Under the pieces are notes generated by a model. The model searched no databases. It worked only from the letters and a program-made list of their open reading frames with translations, and had not been told where the DNA came from. Shown here piece by piece: positions 15,071 through 25,382 of a stretch of DNA of 64,000 bases. Position 1 is the first letter of the stretch. Each line of letters begins with the position of its first letter. The DNA is from Mesorhizobium atlanticum (GTDB lineage Bacteria; Pseudomonadota; Alphaproteobacteria; Rhizobiales; Rhizobiaceae), in the NCBI RefSeq assembly GCF_003289965.1, contig NZ_QMBQ01000004.1, positions 682,001 to 746,000 on the forward strand, given 5' to 3'. The translations under genes were made by a program, and so were the position numbers.

Positions 15071-16330
15071 ATGAAGACCAAACTACTGACGGCCCTTCTG
15101 CTCGGCACAAGCATCCTCGGCACCACCGGGATGGCACTGGCCGAGGACGTGACGCTCAACATCGAAAGCTGGCGCGGCGACGACCTGACCATCTGGAAGG
15201 ACAAGCTGATCCCGGCCTTCGAAGCCAAGAACCCCGGCATCAAGGTGGTGTTCGCGCCTTCGGCCCCGACCGAATATGACGCAGCACTGGGCGCCAAGCT
15301 CGCCGCCGGCTCGGCGGGCGACCTCATCACCTGCCGCCCCTTCGACAAGTCGCTCGAGCTGTTCAAGAAGGGCAACCTTGCCGACATCTCCTCGCTGCCC
15401 GGCATGGAGAACTTCTCGCCCGTCGCCAAGGCCGCCTGGCAGACCGACGACGGCAAGTCGAGCTTCTGCGTGCCGATGGCTTCGGTCATCCACGGCTTCA
15501 TCTACAACAAGGACGCGTTCGACAAGCTCGGCCTCAAGGTGCCGACGACCCGCGACGAGTTCTTCGCCGTGCTCGACAAGATCAAAGCCGACGGCACCTA
15601 CATCCCGATGGCGATGGGCACCAAGGATCTCTGGGAAGCTGCGACCATGGGCTACCAGAATATCGGCCCGAACTACTGGAAGGGCGAGGAAGGCCGCTCG
15701 GCCCTGATCAAGGGCGAGCAGAAGCTGACCGATCCGCAGTGGGTCGAGCCCTATAAGGAACTGGCCAAGTGGAAGCCCTATCTGGGCGATGGCTTCGAAG
15801 CGCAGACCTATCCGGATAGCCAGAACCTGTTCACGCTTGGCCGCGCCGCGATCTACCCGGCCGGCTCATGGGAGATCGGCCTGTTCAACACGCAGGCGCA
15901 GTTCAAGATGGGCGCCTTCCCGCCGCCGGTCGAGAAGGCCGGCGACACCTGCTACATCTCCGACCATACCGATATCGGCATGGGCCTGAACGCGGCGTCG
16001 AAGCATCCGGAAGAGGCCAAGAAGTTCCTGTCCTGGGTCGCTTCGCCGGATTTCGCCACCATCTATGCCAACGCACTGCCGGGCTTCTTCAGCCTGAACT
16101 CGACGCCGGTGAAGATGGAAGACCCGCTGGCGCAGGAATTCGTCTCCTGGCGCGGCAAGTGCAAGTCGACGATCCGCTCGACCTACCAGATCCTGTCGCG
16201 CGGCACGCCGAACCTCGAGAACGAGACCTGGGTTGAATCGGCCAATGTGATCAACGGCACCGATACGCCGGAAGCCGCGGCCAAGAAGCTGCAGGACGGT
16301 CTCGACAGCTGGTACAAGCCGGCGAAGTAA
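15071..16330 (+). CDS. Sugar ABC transporter, periplasmic binding protein (CUT1, family 1)
   Basis: Predicted 419-residue periplasmic solute-binding protein. A signal peptide spans residues 1-24 (KTKLLTALLLG core, cleavage after ALA). The mature protein has the family-1 pattern: IPAFEAKNPGIKVVF, AAGSAGDLITC, a YNKDAFDKLGL hinge segment, AAIYPAGSWEIG and a C-terminal KKFLSWVASPDF block. GGGAG precedes the ATG. It lies between murQ and two permeases, so a substrate such as GlcNAc, a chitooligosaccharide or a muropeptide sugar is likely by context. The substrate is not proven by sequence. A hairpin separates it from the permeases. Confidence 0.92.
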   Translation: MKTKLLTALLLGTSILGTTGMALAEDVTLNIESWRGDDLTIWKDKLIPAFEAKNPGIKVVFAPSAPTEYDAALGAKLAAGSAGDLITCRPFDKSLELFKKGNLADISSLPGMENFSPVAKAAWQTDDGKSSFCVPMASVIHGFIYNKDAFDKLGLKVPTTRDEFFAVLDKIKADGTYIPMAMGTKDLWEAATMGYQNIGPNYWKGEEGRSALIKGEQKLTDPQWVEPYKELAKWKPYLGDGFEAQTYPDSQNLFTLGRAAIYPAGSWEIGLFNTQAQFKMGAFPPPVEKAGDTCYISDHTDIGMGLNAASKHPEEAKKFLSWVASPDFATIYANALPGFFSLNSTPVKMEDPLAQEFVSWRGKCKSTIRSTYQILSRGTPNLENETWVESANVINGTDTPEAAAKKLQDGLDSWYKPAK

Positions 16331-16346
16331 GAGCATTGATTGCGAT

Positions 16347-16372
16347 GCCGGCCGGGCCCAGGCCCGGCCGGC
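16347..16372 (+). promoter_or_regulatory. Stem-loop between binding-protein and permease genes
   Basis: A long GC stem pairs GCCGGCCGGGCC (16347-16358) with GGCCCGGCCGGC (16361-16372). No T-run follows. A hairpin in this position commonly protects the abundant binding-protein mRNA and lowers permease expression; that role is inference. The rest of the 227-base gap shows nothing recognisable. Confidence 0.65.
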
Positions 16373-16557
16373 GTTCAAACAGGTCCAGATAGCGATTGTC
16401 GGCGCAGCCTCCCGGTCCTACCCTCGATCTCGCGGGGAAGACGGAGCCGATCTGTCGCTGGCCTTGTCTTGCCCCGGAGGGGACAGTCAGGCCGTGCATC
16501 GAGGCATCAGCTAGCATCACCGAACTGGAACCCAGAGACGGCGGGGAACCCGAACTC

Positions 16558-17502
16558 ATGGACACCGAAACCATGGCTGAAGAAACGCGAGCGAAAAGAC
16601 CGATCCGCTGGCATGTCGGCGTCTTCCTGGCGCCGGCAGTGCTGGTCTACACGGCTTTCATGATCCTGCCGCTGTTCGGCACGCTCCAGTTGTCCTTGTT
16701 CCGCAACATCGAACAGTCACAGGTCTTTGTCGGGTTTGGCAATTTCCGCACGCTGTTCGGCGATCCGAACTGGTCGGTGAATTTCTGGAATGCGCTGCGC
16801 AACAATGTCTGGTTCTTCATCATCCACATGCTGGTGCAGAACCCGATCGGCATCCTTCTGGCCGCGCTTCTCTCCAGCCCGAAACTGCGCTTCACAGCCT
16901 TCTACCGTACGGCCATTTTCGTGCCGACGATCCTGTCCTTCGTCATCGTCGGCTTCGCCTGGAAGCTGATCCTGTCGCCGATCTGGGGCGTGGCGCCGCA
17001 TCTGATGGATTTCGTCGGACTGAAGAGCTTCTTCACGCCCTGGCTCGGCAAGGAGCAATATGCGCTCACCGCGCTCAGCCTGGTTTCGGTCTGGCAATTC
17101 GTCGGCATCCCTATGATGCTGATCTACGCAGCCCTGCTGTCGATTCCCGACGAGGTGATCGAGGCGGCGGAGTGCGACGGCGTCACCGGCATGGCGCAGT
17201 TCTGGAAGATCAAGCTGCCGCTGATCCTGCCATCCATCGGCATCATCTCGATCCTGACCTTCGTCGGCAATTTCAACGCCTTCGACCTGATCTACACCGC
17301 GCAGGGCGCGCTCGCCGGACCGAACTATTCGACCGACATTCTCGGCACCTTCCTCTACCGCGCCTTCTTCGGTTTCCAGCTGCAGGTCGGCGATCCCAAC
17401 ATGGGTGCCGCGATCGCCACGATCATGTTCCTGATCATCCTGGCCGGCGTCTGCGTCTACCTGTTCCTCGTGCAGACGCGCCTGCGTCGCTACCAGTTCT
17501 GA
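16558..17502 (+). CDS. Sugar ABC transporter permease 1 (CUT1, MalF-type)
   Basis: A 314-residue inner-membrane protein with six predicted transmembrane segments; the first is FLAPAVLVYTAFMILPLFG. The cytoplasmic EAA loop that contacts the ATPase reads EAAECDGVTGMAQFWKIKLP (near residue 203). The ATG at 16558 has GGGGAA upstream; the frame extends further upstream to 16396 but that part has no hydrophobic or domain content. Partner of the binding protein at 15071, the permease at 17511 and the ATPase at 19665. Confidence 0.9.
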   Translation: MDTETMAEETRAKRPIRWHVGVFLAPAVLVYTAFMILPLFGTLQLSLFRNIEQSQVFVGFGNFRTLFGDPNWSVNFWNALRNNVWFFIIHMLVQNPIGILLAALLSSPKLRFTAFYRTAIFVPTILSFVIVGFAWKLILSPIWGVAPHLMDFVGLKSFFTPWLGKEQYALTALSLVSVWQFVGIPMMLIYAALLSIPDEVIEAAECDGVTGMAQFWKIKLPLILPSIGIISILTFVGNFNAFDLIYTAQGALAGPNYSTDILGTFLYRAFFGFQLQVGDPNMGAAIATIMFLIILAGVCVYLFLVQTRLRRYQF

Positions 17503-17510
17503 GGCGCGTC

Positions 17511-18350
17511 ATGAGCACAGCCACCCGTTCGCTTCCCCGCACCATCGGCGCCCACGCGATCCTTATCACCTACACGGTGATCGCGCTGTTCCCGGTGATC
17601 CTGGTGGTGATGAATTCGTTCAAGTCACGCGCGGGCATCTTCGGCGCGCCGCTGACGCCGCCGACGCCCAAGACCTTCGACCTGATCGGCTACACAACCG
17701 TGTTCGGTCAGGGCGATTTCTTCCACTATTTCCAGAACAGCCTCGTCGTCACCGTGCTGTCGCTGTTCTTCGTGCTTTTGTTCGGCGCCATGGCCGCCTT
17801 CGCGCTGTCGGAATACCGCTTCCGCGGCAACACGCTGATGGGGCTCTACCTGGCGCTCGGCATCATGATCCCGATCCGCCTCGGCACCGTTGCCATCCTG
17901 CAGCTGATGGTGGCGACGGGGCTGGTCAACACACTGGCGGCGCTGATCCTTGTCTACACCGCGCAAGGCCTGCCGCTGGCGATCTTCATCCTGTCGGAAT
18001 TCATGAAGCAGGTGTCCGACGATCTGAAGAATGCAGGCCGCATAGACGGGCTTTCGGAATACACGATCTTCTTCAGGCTGGTGCTGCCGCTGGTGCGCCC
18101 GGCGATGGCGACGGTCGCCGTCTTCACCATGATCCCTATCTGGAACGATCTGTGGTTCCCACTGATTTTGGCGCCTTCGGAACAGACCAAGACGGTGACG
18201 CTCGGCGCGCAGCTCTTCCTCGGCCAGTTCGTCACCAACTGGAACGCGATCCTGGCGGCGCTCTCGCTGGCGATCCTGCCGGTGCTCATCCTCTATGTCA
18301 TCTTCTCGCGGCAGCTGATCCGCGGCATCACCTCGGGAGCGGTGAAGTGA
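17511..18350 (+). CDS. Sugar ABC transporter permease 2 (CUT1, MalG-type)
   Basis: A 279-residue membrane protein with six predicted membrane segments, starting with ILITYTVIALFPVILVVMN. Its EAA loop is NAGRIDGLSEYTIFFRLVLP (near residue 176). The ATG at 17511 lies 8 bases after the stop of permease 1; the frame upstream of it overlaps permease 1 in another phase. Second half of the transmembrane channel for the amino-sugar-linked importer. Confidence 0.93.
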   Translation: MSTATRSLPRTIGAHAILITYTVIALFPVILVVMNSFKSRAGIFGAPLTPPTPKTFDLIGYTTVFGQGDFFHYFQNSLVVTVLSLFFVLLFGAMAAFALSEYRFRGNTLMGLYLALGIMIPIRLGTVAILQLMVATGLVNTLAALILVYTAQGLPLAIFILSEFMKQVSDDLKNAGRIDGLSEYTIFFRLVLPLVRPAMATVAVFTMIPIWNDLWFPLILAPSEQTKTVTLGAQLFLGQFVTNWNAILAALSLAILPVLILYVIFSRQLIRGITSGAVK

Positions 18351-18380
18351 GCGAGGGGGTGCAATTCCTACTAGGTCAGC

Positions 18381-18566
18381 GCTTCACCCCACCCGGCGCT
18401 GCGCGCCGACCTCCCCATCGAGGGGAGGTAGGAGGTCGCCGCTCTATTTTCGACAGCCGCTGGCTTGAGTTCGGAGCAGCTCCCTCGACGATGGGTACGT
18501 TCGCGCCGACGCCCTACCTCCCCTTGATGGGGAGGTCGGCGCGAAGCGCCGGGCGGGGTGACACCG
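18381..18566. repeat. Long inverted repeat inside the transporter operon
   Basis: The left arm (about 18381-18435: CACCCCACCCGGCGCTGCGC, then a CCTCCCC/GGGGAGG hairpin) is mirrored by the right arm (about 18508-18566: CTACCTCCCC/GGGGAGG, then GCGCCGGGCGGGGTG). It fills the 240-base gap between permease 2 and the dehydrogenase. Similar GC-rich elements recur elsewhere in the window. Confidence 0.85.
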
Positions 18567-18590
18567 TCTCAAGAGAAAGTGGAGCAGTCT

Positions 18591-19649
18591 GTGAGCGATA
18601 AACCCCTTCGCGTTGTCGTCGCCGGTCTCGGCAATATGGGCCGCAGCCATGCGCTGGCCTATCACACCAATCCAGGCTTCGAGATCGCCGCGCTGGTCAA
18701 CCGCTCCGACGTGCCGCTGCCGGACGGGCTTGGCGGCTACGGCATCAGGCGCTCCTTCGAGGATGCGCTGCGCGACGAGAAGCCGGATGTGGCTGCGATC
18801 GCCACCTATTCCGACAGCCATGCCGATTACGCGGTTAGAGCCTTCGAGGCCGGTTGCCATGTCTTCGTCGAAAAGCCTTTGGCAACGACCGTGGCCGACG
18901 CCAAGCGTGTCGTCGACGCCGCCAAGGCCAACGGCAGGAAGCTGGTGATCGGCTATATATTGCGCCACCACCCGTCCTGGATCCGGCTGATCGCCGAGGC
19001 GCGCAAGCTCGGCGGTCCATATGTCTTTCGCATGAACCTCAACCAGCAGTCCTCCGGCCATACCTGGGAGACGCACAAGCAACTGATGCAGACGACCTCG
19101 CCGATCGTCGATTGCGGCGTGCATTATCTCGACGTGATGCTTCAGATCACCGATGCGAGGCCTGTCGAGGTGCGCGGCATGGGCGTGCGCCTGACCGACG
19201 AGGTGGCGCTGTCGATGTACAATTACGGCCACCTGCAGGTGCTGTTCGAGGACGGCTCGGTCGGCTGGTACGAAGCCGGCTGGGGGCCGATGATCTCGGA
19301 GACCGCCTTCTTCGTGAAGGACGTGATGTCGCCCAGGGGCTGCGTGTCGATCGTCATCAAGGAGGGCGTGAAGTCCGACGACATCGACACCCACACCAAG
19401 ACTTCGACCATCCGCCTGCACAGCGCCGCGACCGGGCCGGACGGCAGCTTCGCCAAGGAAGACCAGCTGCTGTCGATGGAGGGCGAGCCGGGCCACCAGG
19501 AACTCTGCGACCTGGAGCAGGCCTTCCTGCTCAAGGCCATCCGCGACAATATCGACCTCACCCGCCACATGGACGATGCCGTGAAGTCGCTCGCCGTCTG
19601 CCTTGCCGCCGACGAGAGCGTGCGCAGCGGCAACGCCGTCAAACTCTAG
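18591..19649 (+). CDS. Gfo/Idh/MocA-family NAD(P)-dependent oxidoreductase
   Basis: A 352-residue sugar-type dehydrogenase. The Rossmann motif GLGNMGRSHALAY is at residues about 12-24, the substrate-loop motif EKPLATT near residue 90 and the C-terminal Gfo/Idh domain follows with DCGVHYLDVML. The GTG at 18591 has GGAG 6 bases upstream. An earlier in-frame GTG (18558) sits in the repeat and is less likely. It lies between the permeases and the ATPase of the importer, so it probably oxidises or isomerises the imported sugar or its phosphate. Substrate unknown. Confidence 0.9.
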   Translation: MSDKPLRVVVAGLGNMGRSHALAYHTNPGFEIAALVNRSDVPLPDGLGGYGIRRSFEDALRDEKPDVAAIATYSDSHADYAVRAFEAGCHVFVEKPLATTVADAKRVVDAAKANGRKLVIGYILRHHPSWIRLIAEARKLGGPYVFRMNLNQQSSGHTWETHKQLMQTTSPIVDCGVHYLDVMLQITDARPVEVRGMGVRLTDEVALSMYNYGHLQVLFEDGSVGWYEAGWGPMISETAFFVKDVMSPRGCVSIVIKEGVKSDDIDTHTKTSTIRLHSAATGPDGSFAKEDQLLSMEGEPGHQELCDLEQAFLLKAIRDNIDLTRHMDDAVKSLAVCLAADESVRSGNAVKL

Positions 19650-19664
19650 AACAGGAACGAAGCC

Positions 19665-20663
<999 letters not shown>

Positions 20664-20671
20664 GTGGTGCG

Positions 20672-20865
20672 ACTTCTCCTTGTCCGCTTGCGGGAGAAGG
20701 TGGCCGCGACGCGGCCGGATGAGGGGTGTTGGAAGGATCTCGGAGCCGCAGAATAGGTGCTTAAAGCGCCTTATCTCCGCGCGCCTCATTTCTTCCAACA
20801 CCCCTCATCCGTCTCGGCGCTGCGCGCCAATCCGCCTTCCCCCAAACAAGGAGATAAGGTAAGCT
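20672..20865. repeat. Inverted palindromic repeat between convergent genes
   Basis: CCGGATGAGGGGTGTTGGAAG (first half, near 20718) is mirrored by CTTCCAACACCCCTCATCCG (near 20790), each flanked by a CTTCTCC-type hairpin. It fills the gap between the ATPase and the FAH gene. A close relative lies at about 39990-40138. Confidence 0.85.
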
Positions 20866-20870
20866 GGCGC

Positions 20871-21716
20871 TTACTCATCCGCCTTGAACGTCTGCTTCTG
20901 CTGGCCGAGCCCTTCGATGCCGAGCTCCACGACGTCGCCGGCCTTCAGGAACACCGGCGGCTTCATGCCCAGCCCGACGCCGGGCGGGGTGCCGGTGGAG
21001 ATGATGTCGCCGGGATGCAGCGACATGAACTGGCTAAGGTACGACACCAGATACTTCACGCCATAGACCATGGTTTTGGTCGAGCCGTTCTGCATGGTCT
21101 TGCCGTTGACGGTCAGCCACATCTTCAGGTTCTGCGGGTCGGTGACCTCGTCCTTGGTCACCAGCCACGGGCCGGTCGGGCCGAAGGTGTCGCAGGACTT
21201 GCCCTTGGTCCACTGACCCTGGCGCTCGGCCTGGAAGGCGCGCTCGGAAACGTCATGCGCGACGGCGTAGCCGGCGACATAATCCAGCGCGTCGTCCTCC
21301 GAGACATATTTCGCCGTTTTGCCGATGATGACGGCGAGCTCGACTTCCCAGTCGGTCTTTTCCGAGCCGCGCGGGATCAGCACGTCGTCATCGGGCCCGA
21401 CGATCGCCGAGCTTGCCTTCATGAAGATGATCGGCTCCGGCGGCACGGTGGCGCCGGTCTCGGCGGCGTGATCGGAATAGTTGAGACCGATGCAGATGAA
21501 CTTGCCGGTGCCGGCGACGCAGGCGCCCAGGCGCGGCTTGCCGGAGACCACCGGCAGCGACTTGGGATCGAGCTTGGAGAGCATCTCCAGCGAGGCCGGA
21601 TGAAGCGCCGTGCCGGCGATATCGGCGACATGAGCGGAAAGGTCGCGGATATTCCCATCCGCATCAAGCAGGCCGGGCTTCTCGCTGCCAGCTTCGCCAT
21701 AGCGCAACAACTTCAT
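20871..21716 (-). CDS. Fumarylacetoacetate hydrolase-family protein, putative deoxy-diketo sugar acid hydrolase
   Basis: A 281-residue enzyme of the FAH family, which breaks C-C bonds in diketo acids using a divalent metal. Visible parts are ICIGLNYSDHAAE, the substrate segment PIIFMKASSAIVGP, metal ligands in DWEVELAVIIG (E and E) and AHDVSER (D), and the C-terminal STGTPPGVGLGMKPP. The start at 21716 follows GGTGGAGAA. The neighbouring SDR suggests a pair like the last two steps of the non-phosphorylative L-fucose or L-rhamnose pathway (dehydrogenase, then 2,4-diketo-3-deoxy acid hydrolase). Many pipelines call this group ureidoglycolate lyase. The dehydratase and mutarotase of such a pathway are absent from the window. 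Confidence 0.85.
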   Translation of the reverse strand: MKLLRYGEAGSEKPGLLDADGNIRDLSAHVADIAGTALHPASLEMLSKLDPKSLPVVSGKPRLGACVAGTGKFICIGLNYSDHAAETGATVPPEPIIFMKASSAIVGPDDDVLIPRGSEKTDWEVELAVIIGKTAKYVSEDDALDYVAGYAVAHDVSERAFQAERQGQWTKGKSCDTFGPTGPWLVTKDEVTDPQNLKMWLTVNGKTMQNGSTKTMVYGVKYLVSYLSQFMSLHPGDIISTGTPPGVGLGMKPPVFLKAGDVVELGIEGLGQQKQTFKADE

Positions 21717-21889
21717 CTCAACGTTCTCCACCTTGCGGCCAAAGGCCGGTTTTGCAAATTCCCATCAAAGCCAGCGGACCGTAGTCGCCGACCACACCGG
21801 CGGCAAGCGAGCCTGCTGCGATGCCGGCCAAATCGTCGAGATTTTCAGACGTTTCGATCCGATAGCCCCGCCGACATCCGCGCCTTTCG

Positions 21890-22621
21890 TCAGATCGACC
21901 AGCCGCCGTCGATGTTGTAGGCCTGCCCCGACGTGTAGGTTGCGCCGGCAAGGTAGACGGCGAGATCGGCGATCTCCTCCGGTGTGCCAAGCCGGCCCAT
22001 CGGCTGGCGGGCGATGAAGGCCGCGCGCGCTGCCTCATAGTCGCCCTGCGCATGCATGCGGTCCTGCAGCGACGGGCTTTCGACCGTGCCGGGGCAGATG
22101 GCGTTGCAGCGGATGCCCTTGGCGACATAGTCGGCGGCGACCGCCTTGGTCAGGCCGACCACGGCCGCCTTGGTCAGACCGTAGACGAAGCGGTTCGGCA
22201 CGCCTTTCTGCGAGCTTGCCAGCGACGCCATGTTGATGATCGAGCCGTCGCCGCGCTCCAGCATGCCGGGCAGCACGGCGCGGATGGTACGGATCATCGA
22301 ACGGACATTGAGGTTGATCGCGAAGTCGAGATCCTCGTCCTTCATCTCCAGAATGGAGCCGCCATGGACGAAACCCGCGCAGTTGAACAGGACGTCGACC
22401 CGGCCGATCTCGGCGAAGGCGGAGGCGACGGCCGCGTCGTTCAGCACATCGAGCTTGCGGGTCTGGATGCCGGGCGTCTTGCCCAGTTCGGCCAGCAGCG
22501 GTTCGTTGATATCGGTGGCGTGAACGGTCGCGCCCGCCTTGGCGAAAGCCAGCGCGCTCGCCCGGCCGATACCTTGCGCCGCCGCGGTGACGACAACCAC
22601 CTTACCCGCCAGATCCGCCAT
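21890..22621 (-). CDS. Short-chain dehydrogenase/reductase, putative 2-keto-3-deoxy sugar acid 4-dehydrogenase
   Basis: A 243-residue classical SDR. It has the cofactor loop TAAAQGIGRA (residues about 12-21), NCAG (about 80), the catalytic serine in NMASLASS, YGLTK (catalytic Tyr-x-x-x-Lys, about 146-150) and PGTVESPS. Asp in HATDIN after the second strand points to NAD. It resembles L-2-keto-3-deoxyfuconate 4-dehydrogenase and BDH2/DHRS6-like enzymes. Together with the FAH protein downstream it could finish a non-phosphorylative deoxysugar route. The 173 bases to the FAH gene show no signal I can name. Confidence 0.85.
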   Translation of the reverse strand: MADLAGKVVVVTAAAQGIGRASALAFAKAGATVHATDINEPLLAELGKTPGIQTRKLDVLNDAAVASAFAEIGRVDVLFNCAGFVHGGSILEMKDEDLDFAINLNVRSMIRTIRAVLPGMLERGDGSIINMASLASSQKGVPNRFVYGLTKAAVVGLTKAVAADYVAKGIRCNAICPGTVESPSLQDRMHAQGDYEAARAAFIARQPMGRLGTPEEIADLAVYLAGATYTSGQAYNIDGGWSI

Positions 22622-22840
22622 GTTTCTTCTCCTCGCTTGCCTGGAGCGTCCGCCTCTAATCGATGGCCGGCCCCGGTGTCGTGTGCCAGACAGCCGGCAT
22701 CGTGCGGTCAGGCTTCCGCTTCACAGATAAAGATGTTTTTTCTCGTTAAAGAGCACGCGCACGAGCGTCAAGCCCGAACGCCATCACCTTCGCGACAGCG
22801 GCCGCAATGACTTCGCGCAGCGTGGTTCACACGAGAGGCA

Positions 22841-25216
22841 TCAGTCGCCGTAAGGCACCCAGACGTTCTTGACCTCAATGGCGCGGCGCAGGAAGGGCTC
22901 GCCGGCGGCCTCCCCCGACGCCCAGTCGAGCGTGCGGCCATTGCCGGTCCAGACACGCTTGAGGTTGCCGACGGAGTCAGCCTCCGCCTTGGCGCAGGTG
23001 TCGGCATCGGCGAACAGCCAGAGCCCGTCGACATCGTCATGCTTGGCCAGCACGCCGGCAAGCTCGGCGCTGCGGCCGGTGACGATGTTGATGGCGCCGG
23101 CAGGCAAGTCGGAATATTCGATCACCTGGTAGAGGTCGGTGGCCAAAAGCGGATGCCGCTCCGACGGAACGGCGACCACGGTGTTGCCCATGGCGAGCGC
23201 CGGCGCTACCAGCGAGATGAAGTTGAGCAGCGGCTGGTTGTCCGGCGCGACGATGCCGATGACGCCGACGGGCTCATGCAGCGCCAATGTCACGACGCGG
23301 GCCGGTGGCTGATGGACACGGCCCTCGAACTTGTCGGCGAGGCCGGCATAGAGGAACAACCGTTCGATCGACTGCTCGACCTCCTCGCGCGCGGCCTTGG
23401 CCGTCACGCCGGTCAGCTGAACAAGGCGCGCGGCGAATTCGTCGGCGCGGCCCGAAAGGTTTTCGGCGAAATAGTAGAGGACCTGGCTGCGGTTATACGC
23501 GGTTGCGTCCGGCCAGGCCTTGCAGGCGCGGGCAGCGGCGACGGCGTCGCGGATGTCCTTGCGGTTGCCGAGGCCGACTTCGCCGGCCAGCTTGCCCTTG
23601 GCGCCAGCGACGGCGAGCGAATAATTGCCGTCCGGCCGGACCTGCTTGCCACCGATGAACAATTTTGCCGTGCGGTCGATCGCCGTGCCGTCGGCCTGCT
23701 CGACCGGCTGGGCCGAGCCGGCCGCAGCCGGTTTGATGGCCGGGCCAACGGGGAGCTTTGCCGCCAGATATTCGAACATGCCCTCACGGCCGCCTTCACG
23801 GCCGAAGCCGCTTTCGCGATAGCCGCCAAAGCCGCAGGCGGCGTCGAACATGTTGGTGCCGTTGACCCACACCACGCCGGCCTTCAATTGCGGCGCGACA
23901 TGCAGCGCAAGGTTGACGTTCTCGCTCCACACCGAGGCTGCAAGGCCATAGCGCGTGTTGTTGGCAAGCTCGATCGCTTCCTCGGTGTTGCGGAAGGTCA
24001 TGGTCGCCAGCACCGGGCCGAACACTTCTTCTTGCGCCAGAATGTTAGCCGGCGAAACGCCCGTCGCCAGTGTCGGCAGGTGATAGTGGCCGGAGGACGG
24101 TAAAGCGGCGTCCGGCTGCCAGCAGACGGCGCCCTGCTTGGCGCCTTCGGCGATCAGGCCCTTGACGCGGTCGAGCTGGGTGCGGTCAACCAGCGGGCCG
24201 ATATCGGTGTTCTTGTCAAGCGGGCTGCCTACGCGCAGCCGGCTCATCCTGACCTTGACCTTGGCAATAAAAGCTTCCGCGATGCCTTCCTGCACCAGCA
24301 GGCGCGAGCCGGCGCAGCAGACCTGGCCCTGGTTGAACCAGATGCCGTCGACCAGACCCTCCACGGCGCTGTCGAGATCGGCATCCTCGAAGACGATGAA
24401 GGCCGACTTGCCGCCGAGTTCCAGCGACAGTTTTTTGCCCGAACCGGCGGTGGCCTTGCGGATGATCTTGCCGACTTCCGAAGAGCCGGTGAAGGCGATC
24501 TTCTGGACGCCCGGATGATTGACGATCGCGGCGCCCGCCTCGGGCCCGCCCTGGACGATGTTGACGACGCCCTTCGGCACGCCGGCGCGCTCGCAGATCT
24601 CGGCGAACAATATGGCGGTGAGCGGTGTGAATTCGGCCGGCTTCAGCACCACCGTGCAGCCGGCGGCCAGCGCCGGCGCGATCTTCCAGGCCAGCATCAG
24701 CAGCGGGAAATTCCACGGGATGACCTGGCCGACGACGCCGACCGGCTTGTGGTCGGGAAAATCCTTCGCAACCGTCTGCGCCCAGCCGGCATGATGGATG
24801 AAATGGCGGATCGCCAGCGGCACGTCGATGTCGCGGCTTTCGCGGATCGGCTTGCCGTTGTCGATCGATTCCAGCACGGCGAACAGGCGCTGGTGGCGCT
24901 GCATGGCGCGGCCGATGGCGTAGAGGATTTTTGCGCGGGCGTAGCCGGAGGAAGCCGACCATTTCGGCAGCGCCTTGGCGGCGGCCTGGACTGCGGCATC
25001 GATGTCGGCGGCGCCGGCATCCGAGACCTTGGCAAGCAGCTTGCCGGAGGACGGCTCGCTGGTCTCGAACGTCTTGCCGCCGGCCGCCGCTTTCCAGGCG
25101 CCGTCGATGAACAGCGCCTTGGAGAAATCGCGCGAGGCCAACCAGGCATCGGCCTCGTTGCGGGCTTCCGGCGCCGGGCCGTATTCCATGGCGTGATAGC
25201 GTTCGAGGATGTTCAT
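22841..25216 (-). CDS. ALDH16-type two-domain aldehyde dehydrogenase
   Basis: A 791-residue protein of two aldehyde dehydrogenase units. The N-terminal unit (about 30-500) has all catalytic parts: PWNFPLLMLAWKIAPALAAG, FTGSSEVG, LELGGKSA (general base glutamate) and GQVCCAGSR (nucleophilic cysteine). The C-terminal unit (about 520-791) keeps the overall fold words such as PVGVIGIVAPDNQPLLNFISL but has no cysteine motif and is probably non-catalytic. This matches the bacterial ALDH16 family in length and layout. It follows deoC in the same orientation, so oxidation of the acetaldehyde released by DeoC is a plausible job (inference). Confidence 0.92.
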   Translation of the reverse strand: MNILERYHAMEYGPAPEARNEADAWLASRDFSKALFIDGAWKAAAGGKTFETSEPSSGKLLAKVSDAGAADIDAAVQAAAKALPKWSASSGYARAKILYAIGRAMQRHQRLFAVLESIDNGKPIRESRDIDVPLAIRHFIHHAGWAQTVAKDFPDHKPVGVVGQVIPWNFPLLMLAWKIAPALAAGCTVVLKPAEFTPLTAILFAEICERAGVPKGVVNIVQGGPEAGAAIVNHPGVQKIAFTGSSEVGKIIRKATAGSGKKLSLELGGKSAFIVFEDADLDSAVEGLVDGIWFNQGQVCCAGSRLLVQEGIAEAFIAKVKVRMSRLRVGSPLDKNTDIGPLVDRTQLDRVKGLIAEGAKQGAVCWQPDAALPSSGHYHLPTLATGVSPANILAQEEVFGPVLATMTFRNTEEAIELANNTRYGLAASVWSENVNLALHVAPQLKAGVVWVNGTNMFDAACGFGGYRESGFGREGGREGMFEYLAAKLPVGPAIKPAAAGSAQPVEQADGTAIDRTAKLFIGGKQVRPDGNYSLAVAGAKGKLAGEVGLGNRKDIRDAVAAARACKAWPDATAYNRSQVLYYFAENLSGRADEFAARLVQLTGVTAKAAREEVEQSIERLFLYAGLADKFEGRVHQPPARVVTLALHEPVGVIGIVAPDNQPLLNFISLVAPALAMGNTVVAVPSERHPLLATDLYQVIEYSDLPAGAINIVTGRSAELAGVLAKHDDVDGLWLFADADTCAKAEADSVGNLKRVWTGNGRTLDWASGEAAGEPFLRRAIEVKNVWVPYGD

Positions 25217-25228
25217 GGGGCGCCTCCT

Positions 25229-25380
25229 TTACCCTCCCCCTTGTGGGGAGGGTCGATCGGCAGAGCCGATCCGGGTGGGGGTAAGTTGCTGATGGTTCTG
25301 TTCATTGGACAGGCAGATTCTGGTTTACGACCCCCACCCCGCCGCATTGCGGCGCCCCCCCACAAGGGGGAGGGTGGGTG
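25229..25380. repeat. Inverted repeat between deoC and the aldehyde dehydrogenase
   Basis: ACCCTCCCCCTTGTGGGGAGGGT at one end and CCCCCACAAGGGGGAGGGTG at the other form nested hairpins. Between them are complementary CGGGTGGGGGT and ACCCCCACCCCG. It occupies nearly the whole 166-base gap. Confidence 0.82.
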
Positions 25381-25382
25381 CC